Assembly: GCF_001613045.1 (NCBI RefSeq)
Contig: NZ_BDBP01000040.1
Span: 1-64,000, forward strand
Direction of reading: 5' to 3'
From: Nocardia lijiangensis NBRC 108240
GTDB lineage: Bacteria > Actinomycetota > Actinomycetes > Mycobacteriales > Mycobacteriaceae
DNA length: 64,000 nucleotides
Shown: piece after piece, positions 51,850 to 60,440 of the stretch
Numbering within the stretch: position 1 is the stretch's first letter
How the letters are laid out: every line of letters starts with the position of its first letter
Notes under the pieces: generated by a model
Database searches by the model: none
Told to the model about the DNA's origin: nothing
What the model saw: the letters and a program-made list of their open reading frames with translations, nothing else
Position numbers and translations under genes: made by a program

Positions 51850-53901
51850 ATGCCGGTGTCACGCAGAACGGTTCTCGCCCGGACCGCGGTAGGTTCGGCC
51901 GCACTAGCCGCTGCCGCGACCACCGGACCGGGCCTGACCGCCGGGCTCGGCACGGGGGCCGCCGCCTCGCCGGATACTGGTTATCAGGTGGGCGTCGGCA
52001 TCTCCGACATCACCGGTCCGGCCGCCGAGTGCGGGATGATGGGCTACTCCCAGCTCGAGCAGACCACCGCGGGCATCCATCTGCGTCCGCGGGCGCGCGC
52101 GTACGCGATCGCGGCGGGCGGGCGGCGCGTCGTCTTCGTCGTCGCCGAGAACGGCATGATCTTCCAGTCGGTGCACCACGGCGTGCTGCTCGAGCTGGCC
52201 CGCCGCTTCGGCGATCTCTACACCGAGCAGAACGTGCTGCTCACCTCGACTCATTCGCACGCGACCTGCGGCGGCTCCAGCCACGACTACGCCTACAACC
52301 TGTCCATCCTCGGCTTCCAGCAGCAGGTGTACGACGCCGAGGTGAACGGGATCGTGGAGGCCATCGCGGCCGCGCACGCCGATCTCGCGCCCGCCTCCCT
52401 CGCGCTCGGCCGTGCCGAATTGCACGACGCCAGCGTCAATCGGTCGCGCGTCGCCTTCGACCGCAACCCCGCGGCCGACCGCGAGTACTTCCCCGCCGCC
52501 ATCGACCCGGCCGTGACCACGCTCTCGATTACCAAGGGCGGCAAGCGTGTCGGCGCCATCACCTGGTTCGCGACGCACAACACCTCGATGACCAACGCGA
52601 ACCGGTTGATCAGCGGCGACAACAAGGGCTACGCCTCCTTCGCCCACGAGCACACCGAACATGGCGTCCGATACCTCGACGGCGCAACGGATTTCGTGTC
52701 CGCCTTCGCTCAGACCAACGCGGGTGACATGTCGCCGAACCTCAATCTGCGCCCCGGTTCCGGACCGACCGAGGACGAGTTCGAGAACACCCGCCTCATC
52801 GGTGAGCGTCAGTATCGCGCCGCCAAGGACGCGCTGACCGCCGCGCGCTCGATGAGCGGACCGGTCGACTCCGTGCTCTGCTACATCGACCTGGCCGATA
52901 TCGCGGTCGACGGACGCTTCACGCCGGACGGACAGCCGCGGCACACGGCCCCGGCCGCCGCGGGGGTCTCGCTGATCGCGGGCAGTGTCGAGGACGGGCC
53001 CGGCCTGCCGGGCGGCCCGATTCCCGAGGGTGTGCGCAATCCGTTTCTCGGCGCGCTCGGCGATCCGAACCAGCCGGCGCCCGCCTGGCTCGCGGATGCC
53101 CAGGCGCCCAAGGCGATTGCCGTGCCGCTCGGTCTGTTGCCGCCGGTGCCGTGGGTGCCGAGCGTGGTGCCGATCCAGCTGGTGCGGATCGGCGAGCTGT
53201 ATCTGGCCGCCGCGGGCGGCGAGTTCACCATCGTGTCCGGGCTGCGGGTGCGCCGCGCCGTGGCGGACGCGCTCGGCGTCGGCCTGGAACAGGTGCTGTT
53301 GCAGGGCTATGCCAATTCCTACCACGAATACGTCACCACGCCCGAGGAATACGACGCCCAGCAGTACGAGGGCGCGTCGACGCTCTACGGGCGCTACACA
53401 TTGCCCGCCTACCAGCAGGAATTCCATCGCCTGGCAACGGCTTTCGTGGCCCGCGCCGCGGTTCCGCGCGGCCCGGCGCCGCGAGACGTGTCGAACCTGC
53501 AGCCGAACTTCGTGCCAGCGCCGGGTCCGGACGCCACCCCGCCGGGACGCGGATTCGGGGACGTGCTGACCCAGCCTGCCTCCTGCGCCCGCGGGGAACG
53601 GGTTGTCGCCGAGTTCGTTTCGGCACATCCGAAGCACAATCCGCGACGCAACGGCACCTTCCTCGAGGTGCAGCGCCGGACCGGAACCGGCTGGGTGCGC
53701 GCCGCCAACGAGGGGGAGTGGGCGGTGCGATACCACTGGAGCAAGCGCGGTGCCGCGGAATCGGTGGCACAGTTCAGCTGGGACGTTCCCGACGGCGCGG
53801 AGCCGGGCGACTACCGGTTTGTGCACTTCGCCGACAGCCTCGGCGCCGACGGCGTGCTGCGGCCATTCACCGGGGTGAGCGCGGAATTTCAGGTGAGCTG
53901 A
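51850..53901 (+). CDS. Neutral/alkaline ceramidase, exported
   Basis: Hydrolyses ceramide to sphingosine and fatty acid, possibly from host or environmental lipid. The 683-residue protein has a twin-arginine signal (SRRTVLARTAVGSAALAAAA). The catalytic domain has zinc ligands in STHSHATCGG (His135, His137) and ATHNTSM (His243) and the nucleophile Ser295 in TNAGDMSPN, the family signature. A C-terminal immunoglobulin-like domain (about 555-683) ends the protein. Length fits bacterial ceramidases (M. tuberculosis Rv0669c about 640). The start is ATG 51850, with GGGAGG 7 nt upstream. It sits behind the TetR operator; its stop abuts that of the convergent DUF2530 gene. Confidence 0.93.
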   Translation: MPVSRRTVLARTAVGSAALAAAATTGPGLTAGLGTGAAASPDTGYQVGVGISDITGPAAECGMMGYSQLEQTTAGIHLRPRARAYAIAAGGRRVVFVVAENGMIFQSVHHGVLLELARRFGDLYTEQNVLLTSTHSHATCGGSSHDYAYNLSILGFQQQVYDAEVNGIVEAIAAAHADLAPASLALGRAELHDASVNRSRVAFDRNPAADREYFPAAIDPAVTTLSITKGGKRVGAITWFATHNTSMTNANRLISGDNKGYASFAHEHTEHGVRYLDGATDFVSAFAQTNAGDMSPNLNLRPGSGPTEDEFENTRLIGERQYRAAKDALTAARSMSGPVDSVLCYIDLADIAVDGRFTPDGQPRHTAPAAAGVSLIAGSVEDGPGLPGGPIPEGVRNPFLGALGDPNQPAPAWLADAQAPKAIAVPLGLLPPVPWVPSVVPIQLVRIGELYLAAAGGEFTIVSGLRVRRAVADALGVGLEQVLLQGYANSYHEYVTTPEEYDAQQYEGASTLYGRYTLPAYQQEFHRLATAFVARAAVPRGPAPRDVSNLQPNFVPAPGPDATPPGRGFGDVLTQPASCARGERVVAEFVSAHPKHNPRRNGTFLEVQRRTGTGWVRAANEGEWAVRYHWSKRGAAESVAQFSWDVPDGAEPGDYRFVHFADSLGADGVLRPFTGVSAEFQVS

Positions 53902-54144
53902 TCACCGCAGACCGGTCTGCGCGCCCTTGTCGCCGCGGCGCGCGCCGCGGCGCTGGATCAGGAAGATGGTCAAGCCGATCAGGCCGACCACCAGACCCAT
54001 CAGGCAGACCGGCCGCGCCCACTCCCAGCGTTCGCCACTGGCCCACACGACGATAGCGGCGACCACCCACAGGGCGCTGCCCACGGCGAGCACCGGCCGC
54101 GGATCGGTCAGCCGCGGCGGGATCTCCGGCACTTTCTGGGTCAC
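53902..54144 (-). CDS. Two-helix membrane protein, DUF2530 family
   Basis: An 80-residue protein (VTQKVPEIPPRLTDPRPVLA, two transmembrane helices at about 18-36 and 44-63, basic tail). It fits DUF2530 (Rv0879c in M. tuberculosis), function unknown. The start is GTG 54144; the frame is open to 54279, but over unrelated sequence. Divergent from the MarR gene as in mycobacteria. Confidence 0.8.
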   Translation of the reverse strand: MTQKVPEIPPRLTDPRPVLAVGSALWVVAAIVVWASGERWEWARPVCLMGLVVGLIGLTIFLIQRRGARRGDKGAQTGLR

Positions 54145-54207
54145 GGGCTCAGCGTAGCGGCGGGAACCCACGTCCCGCAGCCAGCGGGTCCCGTATCGTT
54201 TGCCACT

Positions 54208-54645
54208 GTGACAACGCCATCGGATGTTCGAGCCCTCGCCGGTGAACTCTCGCTGGCGGTGGTTCGGCTGACGCGACACCTGCGGGGGCGTCGCGCCGAC
54301 TCACAGATCTCGCTGACCCAGCTCTCCGCCCTCGCCACCCTGTCGCGCGAAGGTGCGATGACACCGGGCGCGCTGGCCGCCAAGGAGCGAGTGCAGCCGC
54401 CGTCGATGACCAGGGTGATCGCGTCGCTGTCCGATCTGAACCTGGTGGAGCGCAAGCCGCATCCGACCGATGGCCGTCAGATCATCGTCTCGCTCTCCGA
54501 ATCCGGCCGGGCGCTGATCGCCGACGAGGCCAGCGCCCGCGAGGCCTGGATGACCGAGCAGCTCGGAGGCCTCACCGACGAGCAGCTCGTGGTCCTCACC
54601 CGAGCGGTCGCCATCATGAAACAGATAGTCACCGAATCGGAGTAG
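54208..54645 (+). CDS. MarR-family transcriptional regulator (Rv0880-like)
   Basis: A 145-residue winged-helix regulator: helices LSLAVVRLTRHLRGRRADSQ, the HTH ATLSREGAMTPGALAAKERV with recognition helix QPPSMTRVIASLSDLNLVER, and the wing KPHPTDGRQIIVSLSESGRA. The basic wing with DGRQ is typical of MarR. Target and ligand are unknown. TATCGT (54194-54199) lies 8 nt before GTG 54208: likely leaderless. It matches Rv0880 in position and orientation. Confidence 0.9.
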   Translation: MTTPSDVRALAGELSLAVVRLTRHLRGRRADSQISLTQLSALATLSREGAMTPGALAAKERVQPPSMTRVIASLSDLNLVERKPHPTDGRQIIVSLSESGRALIADEASAREAWMTEQLGGLTDEQLVVLTRAVAIMKQIVTESE

Positions 54646-54690
54646 TTCGCTGCACGCCGCACACTGCGCGGGCACCGCGCACCGGCGTAC

Positions 54691-55092
54691 TCACCGACCG
54701 GCGAAGGGCTGATCGCTGTCGACGATCTCGCGGCCGAGCGGGAAGAGCGAGAGCGGGATGAATTTGAGGTTGGCCCAGCCGAACGGGATGCCGATGATCG
54801 AGAGGAACAGCGGGATGCTGGTGAGCAGGTGGCCGAGGGCCAGCCACCAGCCCGCCACGATGAACCAGATGATGTTTCCGATCAGCGAGCCCGCGCCCGC
54901 GCCCTCCTTCTCCACCGTGGTACGGCCGAAGGGCCAGAGCACGTAGGCCGCGATGCGGAACGAGGCGATGCCGAATGGGATCGTGATGATCAGGATGAAG
55001 CAGATGATGCCGGCCAGGACATAGGCGAGCGCCATCCAGAACCCGGCGAAGATGAGCCAGAGGATATTGAGAACCAGCTGAAGCGGCTTCAT
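54691..55092 (-). CDS. YccF-family membrane protein
   Basis: A 133-residue protein made of two homologous halves, each a hydrophobic double helix ending in an IPFG-type motif (ITIPFGIASFRIAAYVLWPFG and IIGIPFGWANLKFIPLSLFP), the duplicated YccF domain. Function is unknown. The start is ATG 55092. It sits between two genes that are neighbours in M. tuberculosis (Rv0880 and Rv0881 equivalents), so it belongs to an insertion. Confidence 0.85.
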   Translation of the reverse strand: MKPLQLVLNILWLIFAGFWMALAYVLAGIICFILIITIPFGIASFRIAAYVLWPFGRTTVEKEGAGAGSLIGNIIWFIVAGWWLALGHLLTSIPLFLSIIGIPFGWANLKFIPLSLFPLGREIVDSDQPFAGR

Positions 55093-55175
55093 ATCTCCAG
55101 CATGCCAGCCTGCCGCCGACCGTGGGGATATTCCCGGGTCGAGCGCCTGACCTGCCCCGTCGGAAGAAGACGCGG

Positions 55176-56381
55176 TCAGAAGAACCAGCCGAGCACCGCG
55201 TCCCGATCGGCGCCGAACGCCTCCTCCAGTGCGCGCAGTTTGCCGGAATCCTTGGCCTGCAGCCGGTTAGCCGCCGCGAACGCGCGCGCCGGATACGCGC
55301 CGAGGTACATGCTGCCGAGGACGTCGATGCCGAGTTCGATGTCGGCGTCCCGTTCGGTGGGCGCGCACTCGGCGTGTCCGTTGCGCACGGTGAGCGCGAA
55401 CGTGCCGCCCGCCGCGCGGAAGGGGTCGGTGACGGCCAGAACGACGTCGAGATCGGTCCGGTAGTCGCGGGCGGTCAGTGCGGCGGGGACGTCCATGAGC
55501 CGCAGCCAGAGGCCGTCGTAGCGGCCGGTCGTGCGGACCAGCCGAGGGTTTCCGAGCAGGTACGGGAGCGGGTCGTTGTCGCTGAGTTCCGCTTTGACGC
55601 GAGCCACCAGGTCCAGACCGCACAGCGTGCGCCAGAGCGCGGCGTGTGCGTCGGTGGTGACCGTGCGCATCTCGACGACGTCGACGACCATCTCCCTGCC
55701 TTCGTGGAAGTAGCGGTACAGCGCGTAGCCGTCCGGGTGCAGCAGCGTGAACAGATCCGAGCCACCGCCGCGGAACCGCTCCGGATCGGCGAACAGGTTG
55801 CCCCACGATGCTTCGGGGCGCACCTGAGCGCCCGGGGTCAGCCTGCGCCAGCGGTCGTAGATCTCGCACACTCGGTCGGTGACGTCGGCGAGCATCACGA
55901 GTTCGACACCACCCGGATCCGGTGTGGTCGGCAGGAATTCGGCGAACCTGCGATCGATCGTCGCCGCGTTCTGGCGCACCGCGGGCCCATAGCCGAACCG
56001 CCCGTAGATGCCGCCTTCGCTGGCCGTGAAGATGGTCAGCGGCAGGCCCTGCGCCTCGGTGCGGCGATGCTGCTCGGTGTACATCGCCCGCAGAATGCCG
56101 CGCCTGCGGTGCGTCGGCGCGACCCCGACCCCGGCGATGCCGCAGGCCGGCACGGTCCGCTCCCCGGGCACGGTCAGGATCATCTCCCGCGACCGGACAT
56201 GTCCGACGACGCGATCCCCCTCCACCGCCACGACCGAGTCCAGCGGATCGAACAAATGCGCCGAGCGCTCCAGCCACGCCTCATCCGACCGGGTGCCGAA
56301 CGAGGTCTCCACGAGCAACCGGACCCCGGCGGCGTCCGCCTCGGTCGCCGATCGGATGGTGATGCCGGGTATCAGCGTCAT
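55176..56381 (-). CDS. eis: Eis-like N-acetyltransferase
   Basis: A 401-residue GNAT of the Eis group, which multi-acetylates amines such as aminoglycosides or host protein lysines. Domains: N-terminal GNAT (about 1-150; ACGIAGVGVAPTHRRRGILR acetyl-CoA loop; FTASEGGIYGRFGYG), a second GNAT-like domain, and a C-terminal SCP2-like fold. The chain ends GWFF: the free C-terminal carboxylate of Phe is part of the Eis active site. The start is ATG 56381 (MTLIPGITIRSATEADAAG). Whether it acts on drugs is not shown by sequence. Confidence 0.88.
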   Translation of the reverse strand: MTLIPGITIRSATEADAAGVRLLVETSFGTRSDEAWLERSAHLFDPLDSVVAVEGDRVVGHVRSREMILTVPGERTVPACGIAGVGVAPTHRRRGILRAMYTEQHRRTEAQGLPLTIFTASEGGIYGRFGYGPAVRQNAATIDRRFAEFLPTTPDPGGVELVMLADVTDRVCEIYDRWRRLTPGAQVRPEASWGNLFADPERFRGGGSDLFTLLHPDGYALYRYFHEGREMVVDVVEMRTVTTDAHAALWRTLCGLDLVARVKAELSDNDPLPYLLGNPRLVRTTGRYDGLWLRLMDVPAALTARDYRTDLDVVLAVTDPFRAAGGTFALTVRNGHAECAPTERDADIELGIDVLGSMYLGAYPARAFAAANRLQAKDSGKLRALEEAFGADRDAVLGWFF

Positions 56382-56551
56382 ACGCCGATCGTGCCATGTG
56401 CCGACGTCGCCGTGCACCGGAATTTCCGCCCGATCAACTGCGCGCCTTCGGTTTCCGCACGGCGATCTCCGGCCGCGCCGCGGCGGGTATCGCCCATGGT
56501 CGCGAATGCGCCGGGTGCGGTGTCGGATGGGAGCGTGGCGCCCGGCAGGAT

Positions 56552-57361
56552 ATGGCGGTGGCCGAAGTGATCGATATCGATGATCCCAGCGATCCCCGGG
56601 TCGACGATTTTCGCGACCTGGCGTCGGCGGATCGACGGCCGGACCTGCCCGGCCGCAAGGGGCTGGTGATCGCCGAGGGCGTGGTGGTCGTGCAGCGGAT
56701 GCTGGATTCGCGGTTTCGGCCGAGTGCCCTGCTCGGGGTGGCGCGCCGGTACGAGCAGTTGACCGAGGATCTGGCCGGGGTGGATGTGCCGTGCTACCGG
56801 GCGAATGCCGAGGTGATGGCGCAGATCGTCGGTTTCCATCTCAATCGCGGGGTGCTCGCGGTGGCGCGGCGGCCCGCGGAGCTGACCCTGGACGAGGTGA
56901 CCGAGGGCGCGCGCACGGTCGCGGTGCTCGAGGGCGTCAACGACCACGAGAATCTGGGGTCGATGTTCCGCAATGCGGCCGGACTGGGAGCCGAGGCGAT
57001 CCTGTTCGGCGATCGCTGCGCCGATCCGCTGTACCGGCGTGCCGTCCGGGTGTCGATGGGCCACGTCCTCCGGGTGCCGTTCGCGCCGGTGCCGGACTGG
57101 CCGAATGGCTTGGACCTCTTGCGACGCAAGGGATTTCAGATCATCGCACTCACCCCGAACCCCGCGGCGCCGAATCTGGCCACCGCCATGACGGGCGAAC
57201 GGGTCGCGCTGCTGCTCGGCGCGGAGGGGCCCGGACTCACCGAGGAGGCGATGCGCGCGACCGATATCCGCGCGCGCATTCCGATGTCGCCGGGCACCGA
57301 TTCGCTGAATGTAGCCACGGCCGCGGCGATGGCGTTCTATGAACGAGTGAGAACGTCGTGA
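56552..57361 (+). CDS. TrmH/SpoU-family RNA 2'-O-methyltransferase (Rv0881-like)
   Basis: A 269-residue SPOUT methyltransferase. The N-terminal substrate-binding part (DLPGRKGLVIAEGVVVVQRM) is followed by the knot domain with motif 1 LEGVNDHENLGSMFRNAAGL, motif 2 ALLLGAEGPGLTEEAM and motif 3 IPMSPGTDSLNVATAAAMAF. It methylates a ribose in tRNA or rRNA; the target is unknown. The start is ATG 56552, with AGGAT close upstream; the longer frame to 56396 lacks support. Its stop overlaps the next start by 4 bp (GTGA). Confidence 0.92.
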   Translation: MAVAEVIDIDDPSDPRVDDFRDLASADRRPDLPGRKGLVIAEGVVVVQRMLDSRFRPSALLGVARRYEQLTEDLAGVDVPCYRANAEVMAQIVGFHLNRGVLAVARRPAELTLDEVTEGARTVAVLEGVNDHENLGSMFRNAAGLGAEAILFGDRCADPLYRRAVRVSMGHVLRVPFAPVPDWPNGLDLLRRKGFQIIALTPNPAAPNLATAMTGERVALLLGAEGPGLTEEAMRATDIRARIPMSPGTDSLNVATAAAMAFYERVRTS

Positions 57362-57690
57362 GGGACGAGGACATGGTGGATCACCCGACGAACGGTGCGT
57401 ACCGCCCCTATCCGCCCGCGCAGGACCCGACGCCGTGGGCGGCGGGCCTCACGGTGACGGTGATGGTCGCGCTGTTGGCGGCCGTGGCCGTCTACGCCTT
57501 CGGCATCGCCCTCGCCGAGGTGCATCCGCTGCTGGCCGTGGTGGTGAACCTGGTCGCGGCGGGCGGCGCGGCACCTACCGCGTGGCGCGCGCGATACACA
57601 CCGGTGACCAGGTGGGTGCTGCTCGGCTGCGGGGTGGGCGTGGCGCTCGGCTGGCTGGCGCTCGTCATCGAGGGCTTGTCGGCGCTGTGA
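57358..57690 (+). CDS. Three-helix membrane protein, DUF2537 family (Rv0882-like)
   Basis: A 110-residue protein with a soluble Pro-rich N-terminus (1-27) and three transmembrane helices (about 28-50, 55-72, 82-106). It fits DUF2537, function unknown. GTG 57358 overlaps the methyltransferase stop, so translation is coupled; the same gene order occurs in M. tuberculosis. Confidence 0.8.
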   Translation: MRDEDMVDHPTNGAYRPYPPAQDPTPWAAGLTVTVMVALLAAVAVYAFGIALAEVHPLLAVVVNLVAAGGAAPTAWRARYTPVTRWVLLGCGVGVALGWLALVIEGLSAL

Positions 57691-57699
57691 ATATCCGGC

Positions 57700-58443
57700 T
57701 CAGCCGACCCGGTCGCCTCCGCGCAGCCAACCGAACAGACTTCGCCTCGGCTTGATCTCATGGTCGGACCTGTCGGAATCGACCAAGGTCGTGTGGTCGG
57801 GCGCGGCGCCTTTCGCGTACAGCGTGAACCCGCACACCGCGATATCACCGGGCACCAGCGCACCCTGGGCCGGGGCAGCGCGGTAGTGGAAGCCGAGCCA
57901 TTCGTTGTTCGCGGCGTCGGCGAAATCGGGCGCGTCGAAGGGGAGCGTCTGCGGGTCGGGCAATTCCCCGGCATGCCAGCGAACGGGATGCTCGCCCGCC
58001 CAGTAGGGCCGCTCCCATACCAGCGGCAGACCCTCGTCCTCCAGGATGTTCACCCGGGTCGAGCTGAACGAACGGCGGAATTCCCCGCGCTCCCAGTGCG
58101 CGAACGCGCCCCAGCCCATGGCGGTGTCGAAGGAGATCAGGTAGGTGTGGTCCGAGGCCAGCGGGCGCACCAGCAGCTCCGCCAGTTTCGTCGGCCGCGG
58201 TAGTGCGGCCTGCGCCGAACACACCACGGTGACACCGGGATAGCAGCCGATGTACACCTCGTCGCGGTCCGGGCCCGCGCAGCCGCCGAGGGTGCCGACC
58301 ATGATCGGCACCACATCGCGGTCGGCGTGGAGCTGCTTGGCCAGCGCCAGCGCGGCTTCGGGATCCGGGTCGTGATCGGCGCGCAGTACCGCCAACGGCT
58401 CGGGTGCGTCGATATACCAGAGGGACGAGGCTTTCGACAGCAT
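57700..58443 (-). CDS. Conserved hypothetical protein, DUF6928-like
   Basis: A 247-residue soluble protein (SLWYIDAPEPLAVLRADHDP, ... VYIGCYPGVTVVCSAQAALP, SFDTAMGWGAFAHWERGEFR, NEWLGFHYRAAPAQG). I associate the pattern with a family annotated DUF6928 in Actinobacteria; no function is known. The start is ATG 58443, with GGGAGG 8 nt upstream; the GTG at 58452 overlaps that ribosome site. It converges with the DUF2537 gene with only 9 bp between. Confidence 0.75.
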   Translation of the reverse strand: MLSKASSLWYIDAPEPLAVLRADHDPDPEAALALAKQLHADRDVVPIMVGTLGGCAGPDRDEVYIGCYPGVTVVCSAQAALPRPTKLAELLVRPLASDHTYLISFDTAMGWGAFAHWERGEFRRSFSSTRVNILEDEGLPLVWERPYWAGEHPVRWHAGELPDPQTLPFDAPDFADAANNEWLGFHYRAAPAQGALVPGDIAVCGFTLYAKGAAPDHTTLVDSDRSDHEIKPRRSLFGWLRGGDRVG

Positions 58444-58659
58444 TTCCGACACCTCCCGATGGTCGCACGAAACTACTCCGCGAACTTCCCGCTACCATTT
58501 GTGTCCGACGACGCCGCGCGCCATCCGGCCCACCTCGAAAAATCTACTCGCCTCGGACGACCCGTGGCGCAGCTTCCGTAACGGAACACGCCAGCGCGCC
58601 GAAAAATTCGGGACCAGCAAACTTGCCGAGGGATCCAGCAAACTTCGGATGAACAGGGA

Positions 58660-58681
58660 ACGCGCCGAAACCGCGGCGCGT
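58660..58681 (-). terminator. Hairpin after sepH, 8-bp stem
   Basis: ACGCGCCG pairs with CGGCGCGT around AAACCG, 10 bp past the sepH stop. It is preceded by two copies of CCAGCAAACTT. Confidence 0.6.
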
Positions 58682-58690
58682 CATATCAAC

Positions 58691-59788
58691 TCAGTGACCC
58701 GAGCTGCGCACGCCGAGCAGCACGTCCTCCCAGGACGGCATGGGCGCCTTCCCGCGCTTGGTGCGGTTCGGCTTCGCGGGCGCGGACTTGCCGTTGGCGT
58801 TGCCGGACTTGGTGTTCTCCTCGGCGGGCGCGGGGTTTGCGGCCGGTGCCGGGGTGTCGGTGGGCTGCGCGCTGTTGGTAGAGGCGCTCGCCGCCGGGGT
58901 GGTGGGTTTCGTGCTCGCGGTGGGAGTGGTGTTCGTGCTCGCCGCGGGCGCGGCATTCGCGCTCGCCGCCTGCGCCGGGGTGCTGCCGCTCGCGGCCGGG
59001 ATCGCCGCGGCGCTGCCGCCTGCGGCGACGGCCCGCTGCTCGACGAAGTACTCGTCCAGCGTCGGCTGCGGCTGCCGGGCCGTCGCGGGACGCGCGGTGG
59101 GGGCCGCGGGAGTTTCCTTGCGCGGCTCGGCAACGGGTTCGGCCGGTGCGGGCGCCTCGAGCTCGGCCTGCGGCGGCAGGACGGTCGCCAGACCTCGCAG
59201 GGCACGGCCGAAATCGGGATCGATCAGATCCGCGGCGGGATCGTCGAGCGGCGAGACCGAACCGCCGTGCGCGTCGGGCTGGTAGCGCCAGTGCGCGGCG
59301 ATCTCGGAACGCCCGTTCTGCCACTGCAACTGGGCCACCCAGTAGCCCTTTTCGTCCTTCCAGGCATCCCACTCGGCGTTCTCGAGCGTGTGCCCGCGCT
59401 CGGTGAACGCGGCGGTGACGATATCGATCAGGGTTTCCACGGCGGGGCCGTCGGGGCGCACCGGGTGCGCCTTCTGCGCGAGCTCGGCGGCGCGGGCACG
59501 CTCCAGCAACACCGGATACGCGAAACGCTCGACCCGGCTCGCGGGCATGCCGGATTCTTCGGTGACCTGTTCGACGGAGGCGCCGGCACGGATACGGGCC
59601 TGGATATCGCGGGGACGCATAGAAGCTTCCATTTCGATCTCGATCTGGCCGAATCGGGCAAGGTCTCCGCGCGCGGCGGCTCGTAGCTTGTCGTCTGCGG
59701 GCAGCCGGAACTTCTGGCCGGACTCGGTGTCGATACACACGATGTGCGTGGAGTCGGGCGTCACCCCGATCACTCGAAGTTCACGCAC
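58691..59788 (-). CDS. sepH: Septation protein SepH (DUF3071)
   Basis: FtsZ-binding protein that promotes Z-ring assembly in Actinobacteria (M. tuberculosis Rv0883c). The 365-residue protein has the conserved N-terminal domain (about 1-165: VRELRVIGVTPDSTHIVCID, the HTH-like ASVEQVTEESGMPASRVERF, WYWVAQLQW-type core), a long disordered Ala/Pro/Thr-rich linker (about 200-345, with STNTTPTASTKPTTP runs), and a conserved C-terminal end (KAPMPSWEDVLLGVRSSGH) that is typical of SepH. The start is GTG 59788 because AAGGAGGT lies 4-5 nt upstream, the best ribosome site in the window. Confidence 0.92.
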   Translation of the reverse strand: MRELRVIGVTPDSTHIVCIDTESGQKFRLPADDKLRAAARGDLARFGQIEIEMEASMRPRDIQARIRAGASVEQVTEESGMPASRVERFAYPVLLERARAAELAQKAHPVRPDGPAVETLIDIVTAAFTERGHTLENAEWDAWKDEKGYWVAQLQWQNGRSEIAAHWRYQPDAHGGSVSPLDDPAADLIDPDFGRALRGLATVLPPQAELEAPAPAEPVAEPRKETPAAPTARPATARQPQPTLDEYFVEQRAVAAGGSAAAIPAASGSTPAQAASANAAPAASTNTTPTASTKPTTPAASASTNSAQPTDTPAPAANPAPAEENTKSGNANGKSAPAKPNRTKRGKAPMPSWEDVLLGVRSSGH

Positions 59789-59982
59789 CGTTACCTCCTT
59801 ATCGCGTCGACTCGCGACACCGCCCACTTTCCGAAACAGTAGTGCACATTCGATCATCTCGAGGCAAGACACGCGGCACCAAAATCTGCCGCCCCCGGTC
59901 AGAAACCGCTAATCTGTGATCTTTTTGCGCGCTGGCGCTGTGTTGTCGGCGCGCCGGGGCGCGCGGGTTCGCGGCCCCTTAT

Positions 59983-60049
59983 GTCTCGCTTCCGAGCGGC
60001 CGAGACTCGCGACTTCGTCGCATGCGTCTCGACCGCTCGGAAGCGAGAC
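59983..60049. repeat. Inverted repeat, 17-bp perfect arms
   Basis: GTCTCGCTTCCGAGCGG (59983-59999) is the exact reverse complement of CCGCTCGGAAGCGAGAC (60033-60049), the first segment of the tandem repeat unit. The spacer is 33 nt. Confidence 0.85.
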
Positions 60050-60303
60050 GGCCGCGTACGGGCTCGTAAGACTCGCCCTCGGGGTGGCTGGGAGTGCGTG
60101 GATCGAGCGTTCGTTTCGGCGGGTTTGCGCCTATTGCGCTTCGGCCGCTCGGAAGCGAGACGGCCGCGTACGGGCTCGTAAGACTCGCCCTCGGGGTGGC
60201 TGGGAGTGCGTGGATCGAGCGTTCGTTTCGGCGGGTTTGCGCCTATTGCGCTTCGGCCGCTCGGAAGCGAGACGGCCGCGAACGGGCTCGTAAGACTCGC
60301 CCC
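60033..60303. repeat. 112-bp tandem direct repeat, 2 full units plus a partial third
   Basis: Units start at 60033, 60145 and 60257, each with CCGCTCGGAAGCGAGACGGC. The first two are essentially identical over 112 bp; the third diverges after about 46 bp. 112 is not a multiple of three, which argues against a coding role. Confidence 0.88.
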
Positions 60304-60396
60304 GGACGGGGCTGGTGGTGCGGGGAATTGCGGTTTGTTCAGAGGGATTTACCGTTTTTTGCGGGCCGGTGCTGGCGCAAGGGTATTCAAAGCACA

Positions 60397-60428
60397 GTGC
60401 CCGTGGTCTCGGATGAGACCACGGGCAC
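60397..60428 (-). terminator. Terminator of serC, 14-bp stem
   Basis: GTGCCCGTGGTCTC pairs perfectly with GAGACCACGGGCAC around the 4-nt loop GGAT, just after the serC stop codon. Confidence 0.85.
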
Positions 60429-60440
60429 CGGGAAAGTTGC

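Larger units (their letters stand above)
59789..60440. other. Intergenic stretch with tandem and inverted repeats
   Basis: Contains the sepH promoter region (59789-59900), an inverted repeat, a 112-bp tandem repeat array and the serC terminator. Frames through the array are open but shift phase each unit, so they are not coding. Confidence 0.7.

Noticed and set aside
60033..60303. Three plus-strand frames with repeated ARKTRPRGGWECVDRAF
   Set aside because: They arise from the 112-bp tandem repeat and change phase each unit; no ribosome site.
60033..60303. CRISPR array
   Set aside because: Units are contiguous tandem copies of 112 bp, not short repeats separated by unique spacers, and no cas genes are present.
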